64,000 bases of DNA, from the NCBI GenBank assembly GCA_963764685.1, contig CAVXTT010000032.1:49362-113361 (forward strand), written 5' to 3'. Source of the stretch: CAVXTT01 sp963764685 (GTDB lineage Bacteria; Bacteroidota; Ignavibacteria; Ignavibacteriales; Ignavibacteriaceae). Of the stretch, positions 1 to 9,306 are shown in pieces. Within the stretch, counting starts at the first letter, position 1. Each line of letters begins with the position of its first letter. The notes under the pieces were generated by a model, which was not told the origin of the DNA, made no database searches, and saw nothing but the letters and a program-made list of their open reading frames with translations. The translations under genes were made by a program, and so were the position numbers.

Positions 1-164
1 ACTCTGCGGCTATGCTTAAAGAACTGAACCGTGCACTGAAGCTGTTTGATGATAAGAAAACCTGGACACGTATTATGAAAAATGGAATGAAATCAGATTT
101 CAGCTGGAATCTATCCGCCAAAAAATATCTCGATCTTTATCGTACCATTCTGAATAACGAGTAG
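1..164 (+). CDS. glgA: Glycogen synthase (GT5), C-terminal end only
   Basis: The window opens inside a frame read from base 3 that ends with TAG at 162-164, giving the last 53 residues of a protein. Near the end stands FSWNLSAKKYLDLY, which matches the helix that closes the second Rossmann domain of glycogen/starch synthases. These enzymes transfer glucose from a nucleotide sugar to the non-reducing end of an alpha-1,4-glucan in the cytoplasm. The next gene starts on the base after the stop, so the two are probably co-transcribed. The identification rests on this short tail alone; another GT5 member is possible. Confidence 0.72.
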   Translation, partial: SAAMLKELNRALKLFDDKKTWTRIMKNGMKSDFSWNLSAKKYLDLYRTILNNE

Positions 165-734
165 ATGCTTAACAGGGCTGTTTTCCTTGACAGGGACGGG
201 ACGCTGAATGAGGATCCAGGATATCTTGGTGACCCATCGAAACTTACATTATTCCCCGGAGCAGGTAAAGCACTTTGCATTCTTAAAAAAGCAGGATTCA
301 AACTTATAGTTATATCAAACCAATCAGGTGTTGCCAGGGGCTTGATAAGTTCTGAAATGGTGGATATGGTGAACCGGAGACTAAACGAATTACTTAAAGA
401 AGATAATGCTTCGGTTGATGCGTTTTATGTATGCCCATTCCACCCTGACTTTAATTCAGCAGAGGAATGTACTTGCCGCAAGCCCTCTCCGGCTTTAGTG
501 CTCAAAGCTGCAGAAGACCACCGGATAGATCTTAAACAATCCTATTTTATAGGTGATGCTGTAAGTGATATAGAATGCGGATTTAATGCAGGCTGCAAAA
601 CGATTCTTGTCAAGACAGGATATGGGGCAGAGACGTTTTCTATCTTGCAAAAGCAAAATAAATTTCCCAGTTTTGTTGCCGAAAATATAATGGAAGCCTG
701 CAGCTTTATATATAATGATATTCCGGAGAATTAA
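165..734 (+). CDS. gmhB: D-glycero-D-manno-heptose-1,7-bisphosphate 7-phosphatase, HAD family
   Basis: 189 residues, a normal length for GmhB. The HAD motif DRDGT gives nucleophile D9 and acid D11. SNQS at 51-54 is motif II, CRKPSP at 104-109 holds the motif III lysine, and GDAVSD at 130-135 is motif IV. C90, H93, C102 and C104 form the zinc-binding insert that separates GmhB from histidinol phosphatases. The enzyme removes the C7 phosphate on the way to ADP-heptose for lipopolysaccharide inner core, which fits a Gram-negative cell. ATG at 165 directly follows the glgA stop. A related sugar bisphosphatase is the main alternative. Confidence 0.88.
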   Translation: MLNRAVFLDRDGTLNEDPGYLGDPSKLTLFPGAGKALCILKKAGFKLIVISNQSGVARGLISSEMVDMVNRRLNELLKEDNASVDAFYVCPFHPDFNSAEECTCRKPSPALVLKAAEDHRIDLKQSYFIGDAVSDIECGFNAGCKTILVKTGYGAETFSILQKQNKFPSFVAENIMEACSFIYNDIPEN

Positions 735-1910
735 TTGACCATCAAAAAGTTCCTGCATATAGTTCCTGTCATTTTATCAATTTACCTGTCCGCCTGCACC
801 GATGAACCCTCAAATATCGGGTCTGAGCTATTAGGACAGGATGTAATAATAATCGAACAGATTAATTCTCTTACTGATACAATGTCGCAGACCTCAAGCA
901 GTACATTAAAATATGTTCCGCTTGGTTCATCTAACCGGCTTTTATTAGGCAGGCACGCTAATGTTCAGGCGTCATTTCTTATAAGGTACAGCTTTTCTTT
1001 CCCTGATTCACTTAAACAGGATATAAAAGACGATTCAATAGTTGTGAGCTCGGCAAAGGTTAAATTATTAAGGACATACACATTCGGTGATACCAACAGT
1101 GTACTGGATATAAATGTTGAGAAGGTATTAAGCTCCTGGTCGAGCGCAGGCTTCATTGCCGACAGTCTTGTAAATCTTCAGACCACTGCCATTGCGGTGG
1201 ATTCAATGTCTGTTACTGATACTCTAACATCCTTTAAGATCGATAATGCAGTAGCGCTGGAATGGCTGAAGACAGCTGCTGATCCGACTACAGGAAATAA
1301 TTATGGTCTTTACCTTAAACCGGGTCCCTCTGCCAATAAAGTTTACGGTTACCAGGCTCTTATTGCCTCTGCGCAGAATATTCCACAACTCGAGCTGATA
1401 ATACAGAAACCGGGTTTTTATACCGACACCCTGTTCTATTATTCTGCTGCAGATGCAGGTATATTACAGAATATTGCTCCTTACCCGACGGGTGAGTTCA
1501 TTACTATTCAGGCAGGACTTAAAATAATGTCCTACCTCAAGTTCGACATAAGCTCTCTCCCTCAGTATGCAGTGATCAATAAAGCCGAACTGATCCTGAC
1601 ATCAGACACTACGCAGAATATTTATTCTTCAGATGCCTCAAACAGGATTGCAGCCTATGTACCGCGAGATACAAGCACCCTTGACAGTATAGCATCTTCA
1701 ACCCCATACTTTACTAAAAGCGGCGGTACATATACGGGTAATATAACTGCGCTTGTACAGGATTGGCTTGTAACCCGCAGCAACAGGGGATTGGTACTTA
1801 CAACTTCGAATGAGCTTAATGGATTAGAACGTTTTATTATCTGGGGCAGTAATGCTTCCGATCCGGCATTGAGACCAAGGCTGGTAATTACTTATACAAA
1901 TAAATTGTAA
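735..1910 (+). CDS. Secreted lipoprotein with DNRLRE-like C-terminal domain
   Basis: 391 residues, starting at TTG immediately after the gmhB stop. The N-terminus is a short basic segment and hydrophobic stretch ending in LSAC, a lipobox that puts the acylated cysteine at residue 21. The C-terminal third has the pattern of DNRLRE-type beta domains: 'LVQDWLVTRSNRGLVLT', then a Trp/Gly-rich strand and 'RPRLVITY' just before the end. DNRLRE domains are found in secreted surface proteins and their ligand is unknown. The gene is followed 9 bases later by another envelope gene. I see no catalytic motif. The lipoprotein call is firm; the domain name is an inference from pattern. Confidence 0.7.
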   Translation: MTIKKFLHIVPVILSIYLSACTDEPSNIGSELLGQDVIIIEQINSLTDTMSQTSSSTLKYVPLGSSNRLLLGRHANVQASFLIRYSFSFPDSLKQDIKDDSIVVSSAKVKLLRTYTFGDTNSVLDINVEKVLSSWSSAGFIADSLVNLQTTAIAVDSMSVTDTLTSFKIDNAVALEWLKTAADPTTGNNYGLYLKPGPSANKVYGYQALIASAQNIPQLELIIQKPGFYTDTLFYYSAADAGILQNIAPYPTGEFITIQAGLKIMSYLKFDISSLPQYAVINKAELILTSDTTQNIYSSDASNRIAAYVPRDTSTLDSIASSTPYFTKSGGTYTGNITALVQDWLVTRSNRGLVLTTSNELNGLERFIIWGSNASDPALRPRLVITYTNKL

Positions 1911-1919
1911 GGAAAGATT

Positions 1920-3152
1920 TTGATTAAACAGATTCTCCTTGTTCTAATAGCCCTTTTTCAGATTCAGGCCTTCGCACAGACAAGCTCAAGCTACAGCAGG
2001 TACGGTATAGGTGATATCGAGTATAGTTACTCGGCAAGAAAACTTGGTATGGGACAGCTCGGTACTGCAGTTTCTGATATAGATTTTATTAACACACTTA
2101 ATCCTGCCGGATGGAATAAAATAAGCAGCACAAGGATAGAGTTCGGGATCAATTACAGCGGAATGACTTTATCTTCTAAAGGTCTTAGTAAATATTATTC
2201 TGATACACAATTCTCAGGCTTTACTCTCGCATTCCCCATCAGCAGTCTTTATGGAATAACTATGGCTGCAGGAATAATTCCCTATTCTAATGTAAGCTAT
2301 AATGTAGTTGAGAGCTATTCTTCTGAAACAGCGGGAGATTATACTATATCATATACTGGTTCAGGAGGATTATCCAAGTTATTCGTAGGCAGTTCCTTTA
2401 AATTTCCAATTGACTTAATTGTTGGCGCTACTCTGGATTATTACTTCGGAAATCTTAATTACAAATCCATTGCAGAATTCACCGATCCGGCTATGAAGCC
2501 TGCTGAATATGTAAGAACTTATGCGCCAAAAGGTATTGGAACGACAGTCGGTATTATTAGTCCCGATTTCTCAAACCTGTTTGGAGAAAAGAGTATATCT
2601 GATCTGAGAATAGGTATTTCCTCAAATATATTCAGTACCCTGGAAACTGATACTACATTGATCTCCGACAGGGAAGGCACCATTGATACAATATCCGGTG
2701 CAATTGTTGAATTGAAAGTACCCCCGAGAATACACACAGGATTAAGTATGACCCTGAGCGAAGTATACCTTGTAACCCTGGATTATGCATTTCAGCAGTG
2801 GGGAGATGTTTTATTTAACAACAAGAGCGGGGAGAACTTAACTAACTCTCAGAAGTTAAGCGGCGGATTTGAATACAGACCCGCTAAAGAGATAGGCAGC
2901 ACCTTCTGGCAGATGATAATGCTTAGAGGCGGTCTGACATATGAAAAGACCCAGTATGCAATAAACGGGGAAAGAATTTATTTCTATGCTGCATCTGCAG
3001 GTTTCTCGGTGCCGCTGGGTGTCGGTAATACCATTGATGTTGCAGTTCAGTATGGGATCAGAGGTACCGAGGACTTCATAAAAGAGAATATAGTACGGTT
3101 AAGTGTAGGAATCAGTCTGGGTGATAACTGGTTCATCAGACAGGAGAAATAA
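1920..3152 (+). CDS. Outer-membrane beta-barrel protein, function unknown
   Basis: 410 residues from a TTG start; residues 1-20 form a Sec signal peptide ending AFAQ. The mature start has 'SRYGIGDI', then a GMG motif and 'INTLNPAGW', a pattern shared with Bacteroidota barrel proteins related to the FadL/PorV type. Alternating hydrophobic and aromatic segments continue to the end, which closes with a strand ending in a charged tail. It probably sits in the outer membrane. No substrate can be read from the sequence. It follows the lipoprotein gene by 9 bases and is the last gene of this plus-strand run. Confidence 0.6.
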   Translation: MIKQILLVLIALFQIQAFAQTSSSYSRYGIGDIEYSYSARKLGMGQLGTAVSDIDFINTLNPAGWNKISSTRIEFGINYSGMTLSSKGLSKYYSDTQFSGFTLAFPISSLYGITMAAGIIPYSNVSYNVVESYSSETAGDYTISYTGSGGLSKLFVGSSFKFPIDLIVGATLDYYFGNLNYKSIAEFTDPAMKPAEYVRTYAPKGIGTTVGIISPDFSNLFGEKSISDLRIGISSNIFSTLETDTTLISDREGTIDTISGAIVELKVPPRIHTGLSMTLSEVYLVTLDYAFQQWGDVLFNNKSGENLTNSQKLSGGFEYRPAKEIGSTFWQMIMLRGGLTYEKTQYAINGERIYFYAASAGFSVPLGVGNTIDVAVQYGIRGTEDFIKENIVRLSVGISLGDNWFIRQEK

Positions 3153-3359
3153 AAAAACTTCCTTCCTCTGTAATAAGTTCATTTCGTACATCTTGCGAAA
3201 GGTTCTTAGTTCTGTAGTTCTTTGTTCCTGGTTTTTATGCCGCGTCTGAATAATTAATAGTTTTTTATTTTACTGCGTCTCATTTCGACCTTTTCTTATT
3301 TTCTAAAGTGTTCCCTATATTTTCATTGAAGCTGGTATTTGACAAGTGCTGTCGGAATC

Positions 3360-3390
3360 AAAAAAAAAGGCTGCCCTCACGAGCAGCCCT
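3360..3390 (-). terminator. Rho-independent terminator of the C25 protease gene
   Basis: On the minus strand GGCTGC (3388-3383) pairs with GCAGCC (3374-3369) across an 8-base loop, followed by a run of nine T. It lies 20-50 bases beyond the stop of the protease gene. The remaining gap up to 3152 holds short repeated GTTCT-like tracts but no reading frame I can support. Confidence 0.85.
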
Positions 3391-3410
3391 GTGAACAATG
3401 CGATCGAATA

Positions 3411-6400
3411 CTATTTGAGGACCATCATTTTCTTAACTGCAGTAAATTCACCTGCCTGAATATGGTAGATGTACATACCGCTTGCATATTTAGATGAGTT
3501 CCACTTATAGGTATAATATCCCGGTTCAAGCTGCTGACTTACAATTGTCTCAACTTCACTTCCCAATGCATCATAAACCTTTAGAGTTACATCAGCATTC
3601 TTTGGGAGTGCAAATTTAATTGTCGTTTCAGGATTGAACGGATTAGGATAGTTCTGCGATAAACTGAACTCAAGAGGAATTGCAGAGTATTCAACATCGA
3701 GAACTTCAGAATATGCATACGTTCCGTTATAATCAACCTGCTTCAGCCTGTAATACATTGTACCGCTGCCTGTAAGCTGATTATCGGTGAATGAATATCT
3801 CTGTTTCTCTGTTGTTGTTCCATTACCCTTAATATTTCCAATAGAGGTAAAGGTTTTTCCATCGCTGCTTCTTTGAATATCGAATCCGGAGTTATTAGTT
3901 TCTGTTGCAGTTTCCCAGGTAAGTGTTATTGACGCTTCTTTCATATCCGCACTGAATGAAACCAGTTCAACCGGTACACCCATCAGATCAAAGAATGTTA
4001 ATATTCTTCCCATAACGGAATCCCTTAATGATGGGGAAGCACCATTAACCAGTCCGCCGAATTCAAATGAAGTACCGAACGTTTTATAGGTACCCGCATT
4101 ATATGAAATACCGCAGGCATAATTAACTGTCGGATTTTTGAAAGCAACTATGGCAGGAGCAATCGCAGTAAGCCTGTCGATATAACTGTTCTCACCGTTG
4201 TATGAAAATGTCATCCCTGCTCCGAGTGAATTCGCTTGTCCCTGAACAGTAGTCAGGTCACCGGATCCATCAGCAGTACCCTGAATCTTAAACATCGGAT
4301 GAACGGCTGTCTGGTCATCATAATACCAGGTGTCGCCGCCTTCCATAAATAGACGTCCGCCGGCGGTTAAGTAATCTGCAAGCAGCTGTCCTTCAGATGC
4401 ACTGAGCACGTGATTGTTGCTGTAGATGCCCAGGCATACAAAAATTGAAGAGTAGATACTGAGGTCAGCAGGGAAGGAGGTTAATGTCTCTGATGTAATA
4501 TCGCAATTCTGAATGGCTTCCTGCATCTTTGGAGAAGAGCTCTGATTTGGATCAAGATCAAGAATAAGCACCGGGATTTGACCTACTACTACATGAAATG
4601 CTCCAGTACCTGTAATACCGAGATTGCCTGCAAAATTTATATCAAAATTAACATTGTGTCCGGTAGGAGTTGATGCACTTGCTGCTACACTGAAATCTTT
4701 TGTTACTGTAGCGTTGGTATCAACAGTACCGAATAGCAGGTTGTTTGTATTGATTGTAATGTAAGGATCGGCGGTCACAAGAGTACCGATAACATTCAGA
4801 GCTTCAGATGTTCCGCTATTCTTTAACCCGATGGTCAATGTTGCGGTTTCTCCAGGATCCAGCTTGCCGTTATTATTTCCTAAAGGATCAGCAAGAGTAA
4901 AGCCTGTAAACTCAAGGTTCGGAGCGTGTGCTCTAACTGTAAAGTAACTTGTCCACTCAGAGCTTCCGTCAGTTGCAACTATGGTAAAATTGCAATTGTG
5001 CTCATCGGGGACAGTTCCTGCAACAGAAAATGAAAAGCCGTTAGGAATTGTTACTGTTCCGCCGGCAGGTATAGCTCCGTAAGTTTCCGTTGTATCTATC
5101 AGTGTAATAAATTCATCTGTAGATCTGATCTTTGCAGTTACACCTGCTGCATTCTGGGTTCCTACATTTTTCAGGCAAAGATTTAAAGAGACTGTTTCGC
5201 CGTAATCAAGGAGCCCGTTATTATTTCCGGTATTATCATTTAATGAGCAGCTCTCGTGAACTACATATGCTCCTGCCGGGGGTATAATAGGAACTTCTAC
5301 TGAATACCTGTAATAATTCTGTTTTGTAACAGTAACTAATAAATTTTGTCCCGGCAGCAATACCGGAATGGTTATATTTACAGGGGCACCGGTTCCCTCA
5401 GCAGATGCAATAAGTTCACCGTCTACAGTTAATCCGATCAGCGAATAAATATCGGCATTAACAGTAAAGGTTGTTTGACCGCTTATCAGAACAGGGTTGT
5501 GAACTACATTGAGGTTCTGCGGCATTTCAGAATATACTGTACTGAATGCATCACCGTGATGATGGAATAAATAATAAGTAACCATCTTATCGCCGGTGTT
5601 ATACGGCCAATTGGATGCCTGAAGGAAATACTTTCCTGCCGAGTTTCCGAAAGCGGGGAGTACCTTTACCGGTCCGGCTTGCCCGTATGACGGCATAAAT
5701 TCCGGCCAGAAATTATCAAACATACCCCACACATAAGTATCATTAACAAAAGAGTATGATACTTCGGTGGCAGCGATTAATCCAAGTGCACCTTTTTGAT
5801 GTCTGTGAAATGCCTCAGCAAAACACTCGCTGCTGTAATCGAATTTACCTGTCAGACAGTTGATAGAAAGAACAAACACAAGATCATTATTATTTAATGG
5901 TACTATATTGCTGTTATTGTAAGCGGGTTCGCCCCATCCGTTCTCGGCGCCGTGATCACGATGCTGGAGCATAAAAGCGCCGCTGTTAATATCATTGTTA
6001 ACCCTGGTTGCATTGCCGCCCCAGTCGGTTAAATGTGAAGGGGTAGCAGGAATATATTGAGTTCCTGTAGGACCAAAGTAGTTAACAATCATACTCGTAT
6101 TCTGGTTTGAGGACCAGCTAGTTCCCGGTGTACCGGAATAAATTGCATTCTCCCTTACAGGATGTTTGCCGAGATGATGTTCCCAGAAACCGTTTACTAT
6201 TTCAGAACAAAGCTGGAACCACCGTTCCGTCTGCCAGCCCATTGCAGTAACAGGTTTATCATAAAAATTAGGATTGGTCGGAGGATTCCGTTCATAGCCA
6301 AGGAATTTATTTACCATTGTCTGCAGGTGGGCAGAATTTTGTGCAGTCATCCTTGCAAATATTATATCAGCCATATTATCATTATTTACATCTGCATAAA

Positions 6401-7433
6401 GATGATCTGACTTGCAGTAGCTGTTCCATATAGGTGATATAATCCCGTTTCCGGTTGCGGCACCTGTGCCATAGTCTGCCATTAATAACACTGCAACAGG
6501 TGGTATATCCCAGGTATTATAAGCATTATTTACATAGGTTTCTATGGCTGTTGTAGTATTCCCGCCGATCTGTGTAAGGGTTACAACACCTGCGCGTATA
6601 CCCTGTTTCAGACGGAAATTCTTTATTGAGTCAGCCCACGGAAGGAATTGCGGATTATCAGGAGTAACAATTATATATTCAAAATCTTCTGTGAGTTTAT
6701 CCGAGATATTCCGGTTCGTGTAATTGATAACCGGGAGGGTGCTGTAGTTCAATAAAGCATCTCTTAATATAGGATCCCACCAGAGACTGCGTAAACGGTT
6801 ATCACCGAATTTTCCGTTGCCGCCGTTGAATGTTACTTCAACTTTTATGTCCTTGTATACCAGAAGTTCTTTTGTTGCAGGATTATACTGGAAGGGAGTA
6901 ATTCCAAGTATAACCGCATCAACACCTCTGATCTGGGATTTTTCTGAAAGAAGAACCGGGCTCTCAGGGTAATATTTGGAAGACGAATACACCTGGGGGT
7001 TCTTATTGTATTCGAGCGGTCCCGTTTCGGTATCCTTCGGGATTCTTGGAGCAGGGGCTACATCAATGTTTTGAAGAACCTCTGTCCTCATTGAAATAAT
7101 TCTGAAAGAAGCTTCCGAGCCCTGCGGGATTGCTATATAACGTCCCATTCCCGGGAGATCGGGGTAACCGGCATTATTCGGAAGAAATACACCGGGCAGG
7201 TGAACTGCTTTCAGATTGATTCCATCTACTTCAACATCATCCAGCTGAAATTGTGGAACAGAGAAATTAATTAAAACATTTGTTGGAGTTTCACGTTCTA
7301 TTGATATACCCTGAGCACCCCAGTTATCGGTATATGTGAACGTTTGCGCATGCACTAAAGCAGAAAAAAGTAAGACGAAGAAGAAGAACAAAAAACTTTT
7401 TTTGCAGAGTAAAAGAAAGTCTCTTTGTTTCAT
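3411..7433 (-). CDS. Gingipain-like C25 cysteine protease with T9SS sorting domain
   Basis: 1340 residues. A signal peptide covers about 1-29 (ends VHAQ), followed by a propeptide-like region to about 230. The catalytic C25 domain shows H491-RDHGAENGW with the likely catalytic His at 494 and SINCLTG with the nucleophile at C526. Two beta modules each carry a 'NNNG-LD-GET' signature, near 737 and 854. A flavodoxin-like segment (about 958-1160), a fibronectin-type stretch and a T9SS C-terminal sorting domain (about 1257-1340, starting SLSQNYPNPFNP) follow. The protein should cross the outer membrane by T9SS and act at the cell surface or outside. GAGG lies about 11 bases before ATG. Single-gene transcript with its own terminator. 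Confidence 0.88.
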   Translation of the reverse strand: MKQRDFLLLCKKSFLFFFFVLLFSALVHAQTFTYTDNWGAQGISIERETPTNVLINFSVPQFQLDDVEVDGINLKAVHLPGVFLPNNAGYPDLPGMGRYIAIPQGSEASFRIISMRTEVLQNIDVAPAPRIPKDTETGPLEYNKNPQVYSSSKYYPESPVLLSEKSQIRGVDAVILGITPFQYNPATKELLVYKDIKVEVTFNGGNGKFGDNRLRSLWWDPILRDALLNYSTLPVINYTNRNISDKLTEDFEYIIVTPDNPQFLPWADSIKNFRLKQGIRAGVVTLTQIGGNTTTAIETYVNNAYNTWDIPPVAVLLMADYGTGAATGNGIISPIWNSYCKSDHLYADVNNDNMADIIFARMTAQNSAHLQTMVNKFLGYERNPPTNPNFYDKPVTAMGWQTERWFQLCSEIVNGFWEHHLGKHPVRENAIYSGTPGTSWSSNQNTSMIVNYFGPTGTQYIPATPSHLTDWGGNATRVNNDINSGAFMLQHRDHGAENGWGEPAYNNSNIVPLNNNDLVFVLSINCLTGKFDYSSECFAEAFHRHQKGALGLIAATEVSYSFVNDTYVWGMFDNFWPEFMPSYGQAGPVKVLPAFGNSAGKYFLQASNWPYNTGDKMVTYYLFHHHGDAFSTVYSEMPQNLNVVHNPVLISGQTTFTVNADIYSLIGLTVDGELIASAEGTGAPVNITIPVLLPGQNLLVTVTKQNYYRYSVEVPIIPPAGAYVVHESCSLNDNTGNNNGLLDYGETVSLNLCLKNVGTQNAAGVTAKIRSTDEFITLIDTTETYGAIPAGGTVTIPNGFSFSVAGTVPDEHNCNFTIVATDGSSEWTSYFTVRAHAPNLEFTGFTLADPLGNNNGKLDPGETATLTIGLKNSGTSEALNVIGTLVTADPYITINTNNLLFGTVDTNATVTKDFSVAASASTPTGHNVNFDINFAGNLGITGTGAFHVVVGQIPVLILDLDPNQSSSPKMQEAIQNCDITSETLTSFPADLSIYSSIFVCLGIYSNNHVLSASEGQLLADYLTAGGRLFMEGGDTWYYDDQTAVHPMFKIQGTADGSGDLTTVQGQANSLGAGMTFSYNGENSYIDRLTAIAPAIVAFKNPTVNYACGISYNAGTYKTFGTSFEFGGLVNGASPSLRDSVMGRILTFFDLMGVPVELVSFSADMKEASITLTWETATETNNSGFDIQRSSDGKTFTSIGNIKGNGTTTEKQRYSFTDNQLTGSGTMYYRLKQVDYNGTYAYSEVLDVEYSAIPLEFSLSQNYPNPFNPETTIKFALPKNADVTLKVYDALGSEVETIVSQQLEPGYYTYKWNSSKYASGMYIYHIQAGEFTAVKKMMVLK

Positions 7434-8006
7434 TATACTTAACCTCTTATTAATAGAATAAGCCGGTATTCTATATCCCCGGTATTTGGATAGCAGTAGA
7501 AAAAAAATAGTTCTGCATATGAAACTTATACTTAATTGAAATAGATGTAAAGAAAAATCTTATTTGATATCAATACATAATTGTTATTCGATAATTAAAT
7601 AAGATTAAACTAAAGTTCTTAAATAAAGGAAGTGGTCAGCCTAAATTATGACGAAAATGAACTTTGGACAGTTATACATATAGGCAGTAATATAGGGTTA
7701 AATAAATATTTCTTGGATATTTTATAAAAATTTCGCCTTCCGCGGACGATGAACCTGCAATGCCCAAACGATGAGCAGACAGGTTATGGACTAAAAAGGT
7801 GTTTTTAGGCCGGGCACTGACCGTGCACTGTCCCGGCGCTGCCTGCGCACCCTTAAATTTTTTAGAAATCTCCGGCTAATTTTCTTTATTTAATCATCCA
7901 AATTTGCCTTATAAATTGGGGAGATGGGCACTCCTTATTAAAGGTGTAAAAAGAAATATTTTTCATAAATTAGATGAACATTTATTCATAATTTCTAGCA
8001 TTTACT
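7434..8006. other. Intergenic region between divergent C25 protease and glyA
   Basis: 573 bases without a convincing gene. It must hold the promoters of the two divergent genes, but I could not pick out a clear -33/-7 pair. The protease side has a spaced repeat of CCGGTATT near 7460-7490. The glyA side has a cluster of hairpins at 7752-7862, listed separately. The rest is AT-rich and featureless to me. Confidence 0.6.
7752..7862 (+). other. Possible structured RNA or leader: consecutive hairpins upstream of glyA
   Basis: Three hairpins follow one another: AACCTG (7752-7757) with CAGGTT (7780-7785); CTAAAAA (7791-7797) with TTTTTAG (7802-7808); and GCCGGG (7809-7814) with CCCGGC (7832-7837). 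A fourth, GCGC (7836-7839) with GCGC (7845-7848), excludes the third and is followed by six T at about 7857-7862. ACGATGA and GCACTG each occur twice. The segment is GC-rich against AT-rich flanks. It does not match any riboswitch consensus I know. It could be a small RNA, a glyA leader, or the protease leader read on the other strand. Confidence 0.3.
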
Positions 8007-9302
8007 ATGTATAATAATCTTAAAAAAGACCAGCAGATTTTCGAAATATTGAACTCTGAAATTAAACGTCAGCAGGAAAAACTTGAGCTTATTGCCTCCG
8101 AAAACTTTGTCAGTACGGCGGTACTTGAAGCTGCAGGATCTGTATTAACAAATAAATATGCCGAAGGATATCCGGGTAAAAGATATTACGGCGGTTGCGA
8201 ATTTGTAGATATGGCAGAAAATACTGCACGTGAAAGATTAAAAAAATTATTCGGTGCCGAATATGTTAACGTCCAGCCGCACAGCGGTTCACAGGCAAAT
8301 ATGGCAGTCTATATGGCTGTGCTTAAACCGGGTGATAAAATATTAGGACTAAACCTGGCACACGGCGGTCATCTTACACATGGCTCACCGGTTAACTTTT
8401 CAGGTCAGTTATATAGGGCAATCGGTTATTCATTGAACAGGGAAACAAGAACTCTTGATTATGATCAGATTGCAGATCTCGCTAAAAAAGAAAAACCAAG
8501 ACTGATAGTTGCCGGAGCAAGTGCTTATCCCAGGGAATGGGATTATGCAAAATTCAGGGAGATCGCTGATTCTGTCGGTGCAATGTTTATGTGCGATATG
8601 GCTCATCCGGCAGGATTGATCGCAAAAGGTTTATTAAATAGTCCTCTCCCGTACTGCGATTTTGTAACCTCTACTACACACAAAACTCTCCGCGGTCCGC
8701 GAGGCGGAGTAATCCTTATCGGTAAGGATAAAGAAAATACAATGGGTATTAAAACTCCTAAAGGGGACAGGCTGAAGCTGATGTCTGAAATTATTGACAG
8801 TATGGTTATGCCCGGAATACAAGGCGGACCTTTAATGCATATTATAATGGCAAAGGCGGTTGCATTCGGGGAAGCGTTAGAAGATAATTTTAAAGTATAT
8901 GTTCAGCAGGTAATTACAAATGCTAAGGCGCTTGCTCAAAGTTTGTGCGAATTTAATTTTAACCTCGTATCCGGGGGAACGGATAATCATCTTATGCTGA
9001 TTGATTTGAGCAATAAGAATATAACCGGCAAGGCGGCTGAGAATGCTCTTGAGAAAGCAGGAATGACTGTCAATAAGAATATGGTTCCTTTTGATGAAAG
9101 AAGTCCTTTTGTTACCAGCGGTATCCGTGTAGGCACACCTGCTGTTACTACCAGGGGTATGAAGGAACCTGAGATGAAAAAGATAGCTGAATTTATAAAC
9201 AGGGTTATTGCCGACCCTGAAAATCAGACCGTGCTTGACACAGTTAAAAAGGAAGTTAAAGAACTTTGTTCCGGTTTCCCATTATATAAAGATCTAAATT
9301 AA
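8007..9302 (+). CDS. glyA: Serine hydroxymethyltransferase
   Basis: 431 residues, full length. It interconverts serine plus tetrahydrofolate with glycine plus 5,10-methylenetetrahydrofolate, the main source of one-carbon units, in the cytoplasm with PLP. The N-terminal 'LIASENFVS' and 'NKYAEGYPGKRYYGG' motifs are present. The PLP lysine is K226 in STTHKTLRGPRGG. 'VTSGIRVGTPAVTTRG' near the C-terminus binds substrate. ATG at 8007 has no visible Shine-Dalgarno site, as is common here. tatC starts 4 bases downstream, so the two probably share a transcript. The frame is intact throughout. Confidence 0.97.
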   Translation: MYNNLKKDQQIFEILNSEIKRQQEKLELIASENFVSTAVLEAAGSVLTNKYAEGYPGKRYYGGCEFVDMAENTARERLKKLFGAEYVNVQPHSGSQANMAVYMAVLKPGDKILGLNLAHGGHLTHGSPVNFSGQLYRAIGYSLNRETRTLDYDQIADLAKKEKPRLIVAGASAYPREWDYAKFREIADSVGAMFMCDMAHPAGLIAKGLLNSPLPYCDFVTSTTHKTLRGPRGGVILIGKDKENTMGIKTPKGDRLKLMSEIIDSMVMPGIQGGPLMHIIMAKAVAFGEALEDNFKVYVQQVITNAKALAQSLCEFNFNLVSGGTDNHLMLIDLSNKNITGKAAENALEKAGMTVNKNMVPFDERSPFVTSGIRVGTPAVTTRGMKEPEMKKIAEFINRVIADPENQTVLDTVKKEVKELCSGFPLYKDLN

Positions 9303-9306
9303 TTAA

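Noticed and set aside
6162..6410. Plus-strand open frame inside the C25 protease gene
   Set aside because: It lies wholly opposite a conserved coding region with clear domains; composition is that of an antisense shadow.
7752..7862. TPP, cobalamin, glycine or folate riboswitch upstream of glyA
   Set aside because: Short pieces such as GAACCTG and GCACTG recall known motifs, but the order and the remaining conserved boxes are missing.
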